64,000 bases of DNA, taken from an uncultured Lachnospiraceae bacterium. GTDB lineage: Bacteria > Bacillota > Clostridia > Lachnospirales > Lachnospiraceae. Shown one piece after another: positions 1-8,782 of this stretch. The stretch is from NCBI GenBank assembly GCA_910585345.1, contig CAJUDS010000012.1, forward strand, positions 1-64,000, read 5' to 3'. The position numbers and the translations under genes were made by a program. The notes under the pieces are model-generated. The model worked only from the letters and a program-made list of their open reading frames with translations. It was not told the origin of the DNA and did not search any database. Every line of letters starts with the position of its first letter. Positions within the stretch are counted from its first letter, which is position 1.

Positions 1-1488
1 GCCAAGCGTTTTCATCGTCGGGAACAGCAGCACATCCCTTATCGCCGGAGAGTCAGTCAGCAGCATTACCATACGGTCAATTCCATAGCCGATGCCCCCG
101 GTAGGCGGCATACCGATTTCCAACGCATTTAAAAAGTCCTCGTCCGTATGGTTGGCTTCCTCGTCTCCCTGGGCAAACTGCTCCTCCTGCGCTTTAAAAC
201 GCTCTCTCTGGTCAATGGGATCATTCAGCTCAGAGTAAGCATTGGCCATTTCCCAGCCATTCATAAAAAATTCAAACCTCTCCACATACTCTGGATTGTC
301 AGGCTTTCTTTTTGTCAATGGTGAAATTTCGACCGGATGATCCATCAAAAACGTAGGTTGTATAAGATGCTCCTCTACAAACTCTTCAAAAAACAGATTC
401 AGGATATCGCCTTTTTTATGTCTTTCTTCATACTCGATACCTCTTTCTTTTGCAGCCGCCCTTGCTTCCTCCAGCGTATGAATCTCATCGAAATCCACAC
501 CCGCATATTTTTTTACCGCATCTACCATTGTGATACGCTCAAAAGGCTTGCCCAGATCCATCTCCGTTCCTTTATAAGTAATGACCGTAGTGCCCAGCAC
601 TTCCTGCGCCACATAGCGGTACAGCCTCTCCGTCAGATCCATCATGCCATTATAATCGGTATAAGCCTGATACAACTCCATCAGGGTAAATTCCGGATTG
701 TGCCTCGTATCCAGGCCCTCATTACGAAATACACGCCCGATCTCATAGACACGCTCCAATCCACCTACGATCAGCCGCTTCAAATACAACTCCAAAGAAA
801 TCCGTAGTTTCAAATCCTCATCCAACGCATTAAAATGTGTCTCAAACGGCCGCGCCGCCGCGCCGCCGGCATTAGACACCAGCATTGGCGTCTCCACTTC
901 CATAAATCCCTCGGCAGTTAAAAATGTGCGGATCGCGCTGATGATACGGGAACGTTTGATAAAAGTGTCCTTAACATCTTCATTCATGATCAAGTCTGTG
1001 TAACGCTGCCGGTAACGAATGTCCGTATTTACCAGTCCGTGGTATTTTTCAGGAAGAATTTGCAGACTTTTTGACAATAGCGTCACTTTCTCTGCATGGA
1101 TGGAGATCTCACCAGTCTTTGTTTTAAAGACCTGTCCTTTAATTCCCACAATATCTCCTACGTCATATTTTTTAAACTCACCGTAAGATTCTTCGCCAAT
1201 ACTGTCCCTTGCCACATATGACTGAATACTGCCCTTTAAATCCTGGATATTACAAAAGGAAGCCTTTCCCATCACACGTTTAGACATAATTCGTCCTGCC
1301 AGAGATACGGTATCTCCTTCCATCTCTTCAAACTGTTCTTTTACATCCATACTATGGTGCGTCACATCGTATTTCACGATTTGAAACGGATCTTTTCCCT
1401 TTTCCTGTAGGGCTGCCAGCTTTTCTCTTCTGACTTTCAAAAGCTGGCCCAGATCCTGCTCCTGCGGTCTGCTCTGTTTCTCTCCCAC
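1..1488 (-). CDS. lysS: Lysine--tRNA ligase (class II), 3' end outside the window
   Basis: Charges tRNA-Lys with lysine in the cytoplasm. The 496 codons present run from the N-terminal OB-fold anticodon-binding domain (about residues 60-160) into the class II catalytic core. Motif 2 is visible as FRNEGLDTRHNPEFT and motif 3 as GGIGYGIDRMVMLLTD near the window edge. The reading frame is open through base 1 and ends in FPTMKTLG, so only the C-terminal tail is missing. The start is a GTG at 1488 with AAGAGGAG eight bases upstream; no ATG exists between the upstream in-frame stop and the conserved LLKVRREKL segment. It lies 60 bp downstream of greA, a common Clostridia pairing, and is probably cotranscribed with it. 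Confidence 0.96.
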   Translation of the reverse strand, partial: MGEKQSRPQEQDLGQLLKVRREKLAALQEKGKDPFQIVKYDVTHHSMDVKEQFEEMEGDTVSLAGRIMSKRVMGKASFCNIQDLKGSIQSYVARDSIGEESYGEFKKYDVGDIVGIKGQVFKTKTGEISIHAEKVTLLSKSLQILPEKYHGLVNTDIRYRQRYTDLIMNEDVKDTFIKRSRIISAIRTFLTAEGFMEVETPMLVSNAGGAAARPFETHFNALDEDLKLRISLELYLKRLIVGGLERVYEIGRVFRNEGLDTRHNPEFTLMELYQAYTDYNGMMDLTERLYRYVAQEVLGTTVITYKGTEMDLGKPFERITMVDAVKKYAGVDFDEIHTLEEARAAAKERGIEYEERHKKGDILNLFFEEFVEEHLIQPTFLMDHPVEISPLTKRKPDNPEYVERFEFFMNGWEMANAYSELNDPIDQRERFKAQEEQFAQGDEEANHTDEDFLNALEIGMPPTGGIGYGIDRMVMLLTDSPAIRDVLLFPTMKTLG

Positions 1489-1548
1489 GTCTGCCACTCC
1501 TCTTAGCTGCTTCTATTTATACATAACAGTTTCTAATCTGTCTGATGT

Positions 1549-2031
1549 TTAGTTACTTCTCTGAATTTCCAATACTTTATACGCTAATATACCTGCCTGC
1601 GTCTCCACCTCTATCGTATCGCCGACCTTTTTTCCAATCAGCGCCTTACCTACCGGCGACTCATTGGAAATTTTTCCTTTCAGACTGTTTGCCTCTGTAG
1701 ACCCAACGATCTTGTACTCCAGTTCTTCGCTATATTCCAAATCCAAAATCCTTACGCGGCAGCCGATATTGATCTTATCCAGATCCACTTCATCTTCTAC
1801 AACAACTTCGGCATTTTTTAAAATTTTTTCCAGCTCTTCGATTCTCGCTTCAATATCGCGCTGTTCATCCTTTGCCGCATCATATTCTGCGTTCTCAGAC
1901 AAATCGCCCTGCTCTCTGGCCTCTTTGATCTTCTGCGCGACCTCCTGCCGTTTTACCACCTTCAGTTCATGCAGCTCGTCCTCGTATTTTCTAAGCCCCT
2001 CATACGTCAGTATATTTTTCTTCTCTTCCAT
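1549..2031 (-). CDS. greA: Transcription elongation factor GreA
   Basis: Rescues backtracked RNA polymerase by inserting its coiled coil into the secondary channel and stimulating transcript cleavage. The 160-residue length is normal for the family. The N-terminal antiparallel coiled coil (residues 10-75) carries the acidic tip GDLSENAEYD, with D43 and E46 matching the catalytic acidic residues of GreA. The C-terminal half (85-160) is the FKBP-like domain with SPVGKALIGKKVGD. A longer frame runs upstream to 2142, but the start at 2031 is preferred because GGAGAGGTGG precedes it and the protein then begins MEEKKNILTYEG as in relatives. It is directly upstream of lysS. Confidence 0.96.
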   Translation of the reverse strand: MEEKKNILTYEGLRKYEDELHELKVVKRQEVAQKIKEAREQGDLSENAEYDAAKDEQRDIEARIEELEKILKNAEVVVEDEVDLDKINIGCRVRILDLEYSEELEYKIVGSTEANSLKGKISNESPVGKALIGKKVGDTIEVETQAGILAYKVLEIQRSN

Positions 2032-2183
2032 AATCTGTGCCACCTCTCCATATTTCACTCTTTCCTGCCGCTCACATGCAGACTTGCCCATTTTTACAAG
2101 CAGACTTATTGCAGCATTGACGCCCGTTGCCTGCCGGGCCATTTACCCAACACAGACGGCAGTCCAGAATAATAACTCGTGTA

Positions 2184-3074
2184 TTATAACGTATCCTTCA
2201 ACACAGTGTCAAGGGCATTCCTCAGAGATATATAAGGAATCTCCCTGCATTTTGCCGATATTCTGCGCATTTTGTCCCCGCTCTCCCGCAGATCCATATA
2301 AACGCTGCTTTGGGGAAAATTGCGGCAGCACTTTGCACCATCCCTGCACATGTCAACAATCAGCGTCGGCTTCTCCCGAAAACGCAGGTTTCTGTCATCC
2401 TGTGTACATCGGACCGAAAGGCCATACTCTTCATACGCAGTCTCCGCAAACTCCTGCCAGAATTCTTCCCGCTGCGTCACAACCGTTGCGTAGTTATACG
2501 TACTATAGATTTCCCGCATCAACCTCAATTCCGGTTCATCATTCCTGTCCCATTCCATCCTTTGCTCCGCTTCCGCAGACTGTTTCCATCCATCCACAAA
2601 AATAAGCTGCTGCGCCCGAAATACAAATATGTTTTCTTCCTGACATTTCCGGTAAAAATGGATCAGCAGTTCCGGCGGCAAAATACAGTCTTCCCACTGG
2701 CAGACAATAAAATTTTTTTCCGACATTTCTGTCGTTTTTTGTTCTTTCCTGCTAATCCGTCTGTTTATTTTCCGCAAGGTACGGCAAAGCCTGCGATAGC
2801 TGCTTTTTTCATAGCGGGAAACGGCTTTCTTTGGCCGCATCCTTTCCACTCTTCTCCCATCCTGTGCCACTGCAGACTGTCGCCCGTTCCTTTCCAGACG
2901 GAGAATGTCTGCCGCCGTCAATCCCATCACAGCATACGCAGTTACCGGAATCCCCAGAAAGAGCGTCCGTTTTTCCAAAACCGGATAGCAGCCCGATAGT
3001 ATATCCCATGCAGACGCCCAAACACTGCTCTTTTTCTTCTTCTTTTCCGCATACAAATAAATGATTTTTTCCAT
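2184..3074 (-). CDS. Hypothetical protein, unknown function
   Basis: I do not recognise this 296-residue protein. It starts MEKIIYLYAEKKKKK and has a moderately hydrophobic stretch near residues 35-55 that could be a single membrane segment. A very basic region follows (about 60-115, rich in Arg and Lys), then a mixed alpha/beta C-terminal half (about 120-296) containing NFIVCQWEDCILPPELLIHFYRKC and PTLIVDMCRDGAKC. The C-terminal half looks like the conserved part. The frame extends upstream into dusB, but the start at 3074 avoids most of that overlap; its Shine-Dalgarno is weak (GGGGTG), so the start is uncertain. It sits between dusB and greA in a same-strand run, which suggests cotranscription but gives no function. 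Confidence 0.6.
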   Translation of the reverse strand: MEKIIYLYAEKKKKKSSVWASAWDILSGCYPVLEKRTLFLGIPVTAYAVMGLTAADILRLERNGRQSAVAQDGRRVERMRPKKAVSRYEKSSYRRLCRTLRKINRRISRKEQKTTEMSEKNFIVCQWEDCILPPELLIHFYRKCQEENIFVFRAQQLIFVDGWKQSAEAEQRMEWDRNDEPELRLMREIYSTYNYATVVTQREEFWQEFAETAYEEYGLSVRCTQDDRNLRFREKPTLIVDMCRDGAKCCRNFPQSSVYMDLRESGDKMRRISAKCREIPYISLRNALDTVLKDTL

Positions 3075-3144
3075 ATTGCAGTATATGAGGATTGCACCCC
3101 GTCCATGCGCGGACAAAGAAGTAAAATATAGGTTTTCCGCTTTA

Positions 3145-4113
3145 CTACGACAGCATATCCAACACGTCCAGCAATTCTTCCGCAGATTCCGCTTCGTTAA
3201 TCCGCTGTCTGATTCTGGCTGAATGCGGATATCCTGCCGTATACCAACATACATGCTTACGCATTTCCCGGATCCCGGTGTATTCTCCTTTGCAGGCAAG
3301 TTGCAGTGCAACGTGTTCCTTTATCTTTTCCCGCACTTCTGCAGCGGAAGGCTTCTGCGTCGTGCTGCCGCTTTCCAGATAACATACAATCTGCCTGAAA
3401 ATCCACGGATTGCCCCGTGCGCCGCGGCCTATCATCACACCGTCGCAGCCGGTCTGCAAAAGCAGCCGCTCCGCCGAAGGTCCATCCTCCACATCTCCAT
3501 TTCCTATGACAGGAATCCGCACCGCTTCCTTTACCTGCCTGATTATCTCCCAATCTGCCTCGCCCGCATAATACTGCTCTCTTGTCCTGCCATGAACCGA
3601 CACAGCGCATGCCCCTGATTCCTGTGCAATATGGGCCATTTCCACCGCATTCACATGCGCTTCGTCAAATCCCTTCCGTATTTTAACCGTTACAGGCTTT
3701 CCGATCGCCCGTACTGTCTTCTCAATAATCTTTCCCGCCAAAACAGGATCTTTCATCAGTGCGGAGCCTTCTCCATTTTTCACAACTTTGGGCACCGGGC
3801 ACCCCATGTTAAGATCCAGTATGGAAAATGGCCTGTCTTCAATCTTTTTGGCCATTTCACTCACAATATCCGCAGCGGAACCAAATAACTGCAGTGATAC
3901 ACAACCCTCTTCCGGATCGATTTCCATGAGTTTGTCCGTATTTCTATTTCCGTACAGAATCGCTTTGGCGCTGATCATCTCCATACAGACAAGCCCGGCC
4001 CCCTCACGGGCACAGAGCAAACGAAAAGGCAGGTCTGTCACGCCTGCCATAGGAGCCAGTATGATATTGTTAGAAAGGGTTACTTTCCCGATCTGCAGCT
4101 TTCTGACCAACAT
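3145..4113 (-). CDS. dusB: tRNA-dihydrouridine synthase (DusB type)
   Basis: Flavoenzyme that reduces specific uridines in the tRNA D-loop to dihydrouridine. The TIM-barrel begins with the FMN-binding segment NNIILAPMAGVTDLPFR (15-31). The catalytic cysteine is C105 in DLNMGCPVPK, and the phosphate-binding loop appears as IGRGARGNPW. The C-terminal helical domain is complete; 322 residues is normal. The start at 4113 (MLVRKLQIGKV) is preferred over the frame's earlier ATG at 4143 because AAGAAGG lies about ten bases upstream and it matches family starts. Its first 44 bases overlap the end of coaX, which implies translational coupling. Confidence 0.93.
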   Translation of the reverse strand: MLVRKLQIGKVTLSNNIILAPMAGVTDLPFRLLCAREGAGLVCMEMISAKAILYGNRNTDKLMEIDPEEGCVSLQLFGSAADIVSEMAKKIEDRPFSILDLNMGCPVPKVVKNGEGSALMKDPVLAGKIIEKTVRAIGKPVTVKIRKGFDEAHVNAVEMAHIAQESGACAVSVHGRTREQYYAGEADWEIIRQVKEAVRIPVIGNGDVEDGPSAERLLLQTGCDGVMIGRGARGNPWIFRQIVCYLESGSTTQKPSAAEVREKIKEHVALQLACKGEYTGIREMRKHVCWYTAGYPHSARIRQRINEAESAEELLDVLDMLS

Positions 4114-4906
4114 TTCTCTCTGGCCTTCTTTCCCATAATGCACTGTTTTTTTCGTAAATAATGCGCAACCCGTCCAGCGTCAGAGCGCTGTCATAAATAT
4201 CGATCGAATCCGTTTCCTCCGAAATCATCCTGCCCAGACCGCCGGTCGCAACTACCTTCATCGTATCGTATCCCGTTTCTTTTTTTACCTGTTTGACAAT
4301 ATATTCCGTCTGGCCGATCTGTCCATAGACTAGTCCAGCCTGCATACTGGAAATCGTTTCCTGCGCCAATATGGATTTCGGCTTTTTGATCTCTACCTCA
4401 GGCAGTTTGGCCGCCTCTTGCGAAAGAGCCATCAGTGAAATCCGCAGTCCGGGCGCCGTAACACCCTCGCTGAAACTGCCGTCTTCCCGAACCAGATCAT
4501 AGGTTGTAGCCGTCCCAAAATCAAGAACCAGAACCGGACCACCGTATTTTTCATACGCCGCTACCGCATCTACAATTCTGTCTGCGCCTATGGCGCGGGG
4601 ATTTTCGCCTGAAATTTTAATGCCGGTCTTTACACCCGGCCCTACAATCAATGGTTTCTGATGAATATATTTTACCATGGCCCCTGTCAGAGAATGCATA
4701 ATATTAGGCACAACACTTGCCATGCTGATACCGCTGATATCCTTCACGGAAATACCGTTAATCCGCAACAGCTCCATGATCGCAATCCCGAATTCGTCGG
4801 AAGTTCTCGATATTTTGGTAGTAATACGGAAACTGTTCCGCAGCTTCTTTCCTTCAAATACACCAAACGTTATATTGGTGTTTCCCACATCTACAACTAA
4901 TAACAT
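4070..4906 (-). CDS. coaX: Type III pantothenate kinase
   Basis: Phosphorylates pantothenate in the first committed step of coenzyme A synthesis. The ASKHA fold is evident: the first phosphate loop is VVDVGNTNITFG (4-15), GADRIVDA carries the conserved catalytic Asp, and LDFGTATTYDLV is the second phosphate loop. The 278 residues exceed the usual 255-260. The extra C-terminal tail (WERRPERNVGQKAADRESNPF) is the part that reads into dusB, so it may be neutral read-through to the next stop. An AAAAGAG Shine-Dalgarno precedes ATG 4906. It lies in a run with dusB downstream and DUF6145-birA-argF upstream; birA (biotin) makes this partly a cofactor cluster. Confidence 0.95.
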   Translation of the reverse strand: MLLVVDVGNTNITFGVFEGKKLRNSFRITTKISRTSDEFGIAIMELLRINGISVKDISGISMASVVPNIMHSLTGAMVKYIHQKPLIVGPGVKTGIKISGENPRAIGADRIVDAVAAYEKYGGPVLVLDFGTATTYDLVREDGSFSEGVTAPGLRISLMALSQEAAKLPEVEIKKPKSILAQETISSMQAGLVYGQIGQTEYIVKQVKKETGYDTMKVVATGGLGRMISEETDSIDIYDSALTLDGLRIIYEKNSALWERRPERNVGQKAADRESNPF

Positions 4907-4948
4907 CTCTTTTCCATGATACCTTTCCGTACCCCGCCGGGCAACGCA

Positions 4949-5308
4949 TCACTCTTCCTCCTCCAATATTCCGCATATATCTTCCTGTAAAATCAGCATC
5001 CGGTAATACAGACTCAGGGATTCCAAAAGTTCCCGTCGTTTTCTGCGAATCTCCTTTACCAACAGACCGCTGCTGATCTCATCATAATAGATATCATTTT
5101 CGTCCGCATCGGTTTCAAGCGATATACTGCCGTCCGGTTCAAATACAACCGTAAAAACCCCGCCAGCCTCCTCTGTGAACAGCACGCAGATAATATGCAG
5201 CTCATCCTGGATTGTACGGGGGATTTTCTGAAACTTCTCATTAAAATAGTATTTTTTTTCATACGCATTGGCGCCACACAATATTATGCGTTCGTCAGAC
5301 ATAGCCAT
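4949..5308 (-). CDS. DUF6145-like small protein
   Basis: A 119-residue acidic cytosolic protein with no signal peptide or membrane segment. The start MSDERIILCGANAYEKKYYFNEKF and the following CVLFTEEAGGVFTVVFEPDGSISLETDADENDIYYDEI resemble the family I know as DUF6145; the name is from memory and the function is unknown. The C-terminal 45 residues are a predicted Arg/Glu-rich helix. It overlaps the end of birA by 14 bp. AGAGG lies five bases before ATG 5308 and eleven before ATG 5302, so either ATG could be used. Tight coupling with birA suggests shared expression only. Confidence 0.72.
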   Translation of the reverse strand: MAMSDERIILCGANAYEKKYYFNEKFQKIPRTIQDELHIICVLFTEEAGGVFTVVFEPDGSISLETDADENDIYYDEISSGLLVKEIRRKRRELLESLSLYYRMLILQEDICGILEEEE

Positions 5309-6281
5309 ACAATCCTCTCACAGACACTTCCCCGGCATACACGCGTACAATTCCATTCTCCGGCGTTTCCACAGTAAGTTGTCCCACATTGTCCACACCT
5401 CTGGAAATACCCGTATACTCTCCCTTGGGATCCAGCACTCTTACTTCCCTGTCCCTGCTGACCAGATGTGCATTGTAGTCCTCCAGTATACTGCTCATAT
5501 CTTCCGTCTTCAAAAACAGGTCATAATCCTTTTCAAAATAGTCCATCACCGTAGCAATCAATTCACTGCGGCTTACTTTTTTTCCTGACTCCAGCAAAAG
5601 CGAAGTTGCCGTATCCTGTATCTCCGCCGGAAAAGCGGTAATATTGGTATTGATCCCAATGCCTACAATCACATAATGAATGCTGTCCTGTTCGAGCGAC
5701 AGACTCATTTCAGTCAGAATGCCTACTGCTTTTTTGCGGTTGATTACAATATCGTTCGGCCATTTGATCAATGCCTGCAGCCCCGTCAATTTCTCAATTG
5801 CACCCGAAACGCTGTGAGCGGCAAGCAGCGTCAGCATAGAAGCCTTATCCGGTGCAAACTCCGGCTTCAAAATCAGGGTCATGGAAACCATTGTGCCCGG
5901 TCTCTGCTGCCATATGCGGCCCCTTCTGCCTTTTCCTGCGGTCTGCATATCAGCCACTACAAGAGTTCCGTCAACGGCCCCGTCTTCCGCCAGCTTTTTA
6001 GCCTGTATGTTGGTAGAATCCGTCTCCTCAAAATAGACAACCTTCCTGCCCAGCCGCCGTGTTTTTATGCGGCTGGCAATCTCAGATTCCGATAAAACAT
6101 CCGGAACCGCTTTCAACCGATATCCCCGGCGCTGAACAGAATCAATCTCATATCCTTCTTCTTTTAAATGGTTCATGACCTTCCAGACTGCCGCGCGTGT
6201 CACACCAAACCGTTCACACAACTCCTGCCCCGAAATATAGCCGTCCGACTCACGAAGCATCGTCAATATTTCTGTTTTCAA
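5295..6281 (-). CDS. birA: Bifunctional biotin operon repressor / biotin--[acetyl-CoA-carboxylase] ligase
   Basis: Attaches biotin to biotin-dependent carboxylases and, through its N-terminal domain, represses biotin genes. The winged helix-turn-helix is residues 1-60 (ISGQELCERFGVTRAAVWK), so this is the group II, DNA-binding form. The catalytic domain has ETDSTN (86-91), the biotinyl-AMP loop GKGRRGR (116-122) and KWPNDI, followed by the small C-terminal SH3-like domain. Total length of 328 is typical. The start codon is TTG at 6281 and overlaps the argF stop (TTGA), with GGAG seven bases upstream. No biotin synthesis gene or obvious BirA operator is visible in the window. Confidence 0.94.
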   Translation of the reverse strand: MKTEILTMLRESDGYISGQELCERFGVTRAAVWKVMNHLKEEGYEIDSVQRRGYRLKAVPDVLSESEIASRIKTRRLGRKVVYFEETDSTNIQAKKLAEDGAVDGTLVVADMQTAGKGRRGRIWQQRPGTMVSMTLILKPEFAPDKASMLTLLAAHSVSGAIEKLTGLQALIKWPNDIVINRKKAVGILTEMSLSLEQDSIHYVIVGIGINTNITAFPAEIQDTATSLLLESGKKVSRSELIATVMDYFEKDYDLFLKTEDMSSILEDYNAHLVSRDREVRVLDPKGEYTGISRGVDNVGQLTVETPENGIVRVYAGEVSVRGLYGYV

Positions 6282-7273
6282 ACCTCTGCTCCCAATGTAG
6301 CGGCCATTACAGCCTTAATCGTATGCATACGGTTTTCCGCTTCATCAAATACAACAGACTGCACAGACTCAAACACCTCGTCCGTTACTTCCATCTCCGT
6401 GATGCCGAAACGTTCTCCCATTTCCCTGCCAATCTTTGTATCCAGATTATGAAACGAAGGCAGGCAGTGCAGAAAAACTGCCTGCGGCCCCGCCAAATCC
6501 ATAACCGCCCGGTTCACCTGATACGGCGAGAGATCACCGATCCGCTCAGACCATACCGAATCCGGCTCTCCCATGGAAACCCATACGTCCGTACAGATTA
6601 CGTCTGCACTGTGTACCGCCTCGTCTACCTTTTCACATAACGTAACTGACCCGCCGCTCTCTTTGGCAATCTCCCGGCATCTCGTAGTCAGCTGCCGGTC
6701 GGGAAAATATTTTTCCGGCGCACAGGCAGTGAAATGCATTCCCAGCTTTGCACAGGCAACCATATAAGAATTGCCCATATTATAACGGGCATCCCCCATA
6801 TAAACCAGTCTGATTCCCGCCAGCTTTCCTAGGTGTTCGCGTATTGTCAGCAGATCAGCAAGCATCTGCGTAGGATGAAACTCATTTGTCAGGCCGTTCC
6901 ATACAGGAACACCCGCATACCGCGCCAGTTCTTCCACAATATCCTGGCCGAAACCACGGTATTCGATTCCTTCATACATCCTGCCCAAAACTCTCGCCGT
7001 GTCTGCTATGCTCTCCTTTTTGCCAATCTGAGACCCGGCCGGATCCAGATAAGTCGTACCCATCCCCAGATCATGTGCAGCCACCTCAAAAGAACAACGG
7101 GTTCTGGTACTCGTCTTTTCAAAGATCAGAGCCACATTTCTGCCCTTGAGTACATCCACCGGTATGCCTCTTTTTTTCTTCTCCTTCAACTGTGCTGCCA
7201 AATCAAGCAAATAAAGAATTTCTTCCTGCGAGTAATCGAGCAGTTTTAAAAAATGTCGTCCTTTTAAATCCAT
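6278..7273 (-). CDS. argF: Ornithine carbamoyltransferase
   Basis: Converts ornithine and carbamoyl phosphate to citrulline in arginine synthesis (or runs in reverse in the deiminase pathway). The carbamoyl-phosphate site STRTR is at 55-59, HPTQ at 133-136, the ornithine-binding SMGE near 233, and the catalytic HCLP at 269-272. The length of 331 is standard. ATG 7273 is preferred over the in-frame TTG two codons earlier because AAGGAAG is eight bases away. No other arginine genes are adjacent, so the sequence does not decide between anabolic and catabolic roles. Its stop overlaps the birA start by four bases, and the SPFH gene ends 12 bp upstream. Confidence 0.95.
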   Translation of the reverse strand: MDLKGRHFLKLLDYSQEEILYLLDLAAQLKEKKKRGIPVDVLKGRNVALIFEKTSTRTRCSFEVAAHDLGMGTTYLDPAGSQIGKKESIADTARVLGRMYEGIEYRGFGQDIVEELARYAGVPVWNGLTNEFHPTQMLADLLTIREHLGKLAGIRLVYMGDARYNMGNSYMVACAKLGMHFTACAPEKYFPDRQLTTRCREIAKESGGSVTLCEKVDEAVHSADVICTDVWVSMGEPDSVWSERIGDLSPYQVNRAVMDLAGPQAVFLHCLPSFHNLDTKIGREMGERFGITEMEVTDEVFESVQSVVFDEAENRMHTIKAVMAATLGAEV

Positions 7274-7285
7274 TGCCAAACTTCC

Positions 7286-8212
7286 TTACTGATGTGCCAT
7301 TACTTCCCTGAGAGACGATGCCAGTCCTGCAATGCCCTGTATCTCCGACGGGATAATAATCTTTGTCGCCTTGCCGTCCGCAGCCTTTTCAAATGCTTCC
7401 AGACTCTTCAGACGCAGTACCGATTCATCAGCGCCAGCCTCTTTGATAAAACGAAGACCGTCTGCTGTTGCTTTCTGCACTTTCATAATTGCTTCCGCCT
7501 CACCTTCGGCCTCACGGATCATTCTTTCTTTCTGGGCTTCCGCGCGGAGAATTGCAGACTGTTTTTCAGCCTCTGCCTCCAGAATCGCCGATTCTTTTTT
7601 ACCTTCCGCTACAAGAATTGTCGACTTCTTTTCGCCTTCCGCACGCAAAATCGCTTCACGGCGTTCACGCTCCGCTTTCATCTGCTTCTCCATTGCATCG
7701 CGGATTGCAGCAGGCGGAATAATATTTTTCAACTCCACACGGTTTACCTTAATACCCCATGGATCCGTTGCGATATCCAAAGACGAACGCATCTTTGTGT
7801 TAATTGTCTCTCTGGAAGTCAGCGTCTGGTCAAGCTCCATTTCACCGATAATATTACGCAGCGTCGTAGCCGTCAGATTTTCAATCGCCATAATCGGATT
7901 TTCCACGCCGTATGCAAACAGCTTCGGATCTGTAATTTGGAAGAATACCACCGTATCAATCTGCATCGTTACATTGTCTTTTGTAATAACCGGCTGCGGT
8001 GCAAAGTCTACAACCTGTTCTTTCAAAATCACCCGCTTTGCCACCTTGTCAAAAAAAGGCACTTTAAAATGTATCCCCACTGCCCACGTACCCTGATATG
8101 CGCCAAGGCGCTCCACAACATAGGCATGCGCCTGGGGCACAATACGGATGCAGGATGCTGCAATCCAAAGCAAAATCAAGAATAAAATCAATACAATAAT
8201 TCCACCAACCAT
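7286..8212 (-). CDS. SPFH/band 7 (stomatin-like, QmcA family) membrane protein
   Basis: An integral membrane scaffold thought to organise membrane microdomains or regulate membrane proteases. A single N-terminal transmembrane helix (3-22) is followed by the SPFH domain (about 25-190). A long charged coiled coil (about 185-250) follows, built of near-repeats such as AEGEKKSTIL, AEGKKESAIL, AEAEKQSAIL and AEAQKERMI. The C-terminal domain ends in IPSEIQGIAGLASSLREVM. The length of 308 fits the paraslipin/QmcA group. It follows nfeD with no gap, the classic SPFH-NfeD operon in which the NfeD OB-fold partners the SPFH protein. See the nfeD promoter for regulation. Confidence 0.93.
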   Translation of the reverse strand: MVGGIIVLILFLILLWIAASCIRIVPQAHAYVVERLGAYQGTWAVGIHFKVPFFDKVAKRVILKEQVVDFAPQPVITKDNVTMQIDTVVFFQITDPKLFAYGVENPIMAIENLTATTLRNIIGEMELDQTLTSRETINTKMRSSLDIATDPWGIKVNRVELKNIIPPAAIRDAMEKQMKAERERREAILRAEGEKKSTILVAEGKKESAILEAEAEKQSAILRAEAQKERMIREAEGEAEAIMKVQKATADGLRFIKEAGADESVLRLKSLEAFEKAADGKATKIIIPSEIQGIAGLASSLREVMAHQ

Positions 8213-8665
8213 TTAAACTCCCTCTTTCCTTTCTTTTACAATCAGTTTTACCCCTTGTATGGCAGTCACTTCTACCACTGCGCCCACAGAAAACTTTGCA
8301 TTTTCATCTGCCGCTCTGGCGCTCCACTCCTGACCGCTTACTGTAATCTGCCCGATTCCCTGCAGATTGTCAATCTCGCTGATGACAATCGCCTGTTTAC
8401 CGATCAGGCTCTCCGCATTGGTCTTCACCCTGTCCTTGTTAAAATATTTCACCGCGATCGGCCTTGTAAAAAACAGAAAAACCAAAGAGACCACGATAAA
8501 CAGCGTATTCTGAAACCACAGAGGAAGATTCAGCAGTGCGGCAACTGTAGATGCCAGCGCACCGATCGCAAACCAGATCGATGTCAGACCCAGCGTAATG
8601 ATTTCCACTACCAGACAGGCAACAAGAATCACCAGCCACACGATTGCCATATTCCAATTAAACAT
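8213..8665 (-). CDS. NfeD family protein, short form
   Basis: Partner of the downstream SPFH protein. It has 150 residues: three to four hydrophobic segments in residues 5-72, with TRPIAVKYF at the membrane edge, then a C-terminal OB-fold (about 82-145) containing LIGKQAIVISEIDNLQGIGQITVSGQEWSARA. The ClpP-like protease domain found in long NfeD proteins is absent. AAGGAG lies ten bases before ATG 8665. It is the first gene of the nfeD-SPFH pair and is transcribed from the promoter at 8701-8729. Confidence 0.92.
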   Translation of the reverse strand: MFNWNMAIVWLVILVACLVVEIITLGLTSIWFAIGALASTVAALLNLPLWFQNTLFIVVSLVFLFFTRPIAVKYFNKDRVKTNAESLIGKQAIVISEIDNLQGIGQITVSGQEWSARAADENAKFSVGAVVEVTAIQGVKLIVKERKEGV

Positions 8666-8700
8666 GCGCCATTTCTCCTTTCACAGAATTCTGCACTCTT

Positions 8701-8729
8701 ATCTTACTATATTACAGATTTTGATTCAA
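8701..8729 (-). promoter_or_regulatory. Sigma-A promoter of nfeD-SPFH
   Basis: On the minus strand, -35 TTGAAT (8724-8729), a 17-bp spacer and -10 TAAGAT (8701-8706) precede nfeD by about 40 bases. The block at 8751-8782 lies exactly 21 bp upstream of the -35. Confidence 0.65.
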
Positions 8730-8750
8730 GTAGAAACAACGTTATCTCAC

Positions 8751-8782
8751 CACAAACGCAGCAATTAACATTTTAAGAACAT
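8751..8782 (-). promoter_or_regulatory. Upstream block with OmpR-type direct repeats (copy 1)
   Basis: This 32-bp block holds ACAAACGCA, then TTAACA (8765-8770), five bases, and AGAACA (8776-8781). It matches 24896-24927 at most positions. Similarity to that copy continues inward to about 8814 (CAGAATC and GGCCACTG are shared). Hexamers repeated every 11 bp are typical of OmpR/PhoP-family regulator sites. Its position 21 bp upstream of a -35 suggests an activator site; the regulator is unknown. Confidence 0.5.

Noticed and set aside
1..1488. Possible frameshift at the lysS N terminus
   Set aside because: An apparent mismatch of frames near 1470 came from misreading bases; GTG 1488 gives one continuous frame into the conserved LLKVRREKL region.
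1664..2605. Long + strand frames opposite greA, and similar long frames opposite many genes
   Set aside because: They are shadows on the complementary strand: no Shine-Dalgarno, Ser/Cys/His-rich translations and no family resemblance.
4070..4143. dusB starting at ATG 4143
   Set aside because: That start has no Shine-Dalgarno and overlaps coaX further; ATG 4113 has AAGAAGG and matches family N termini.
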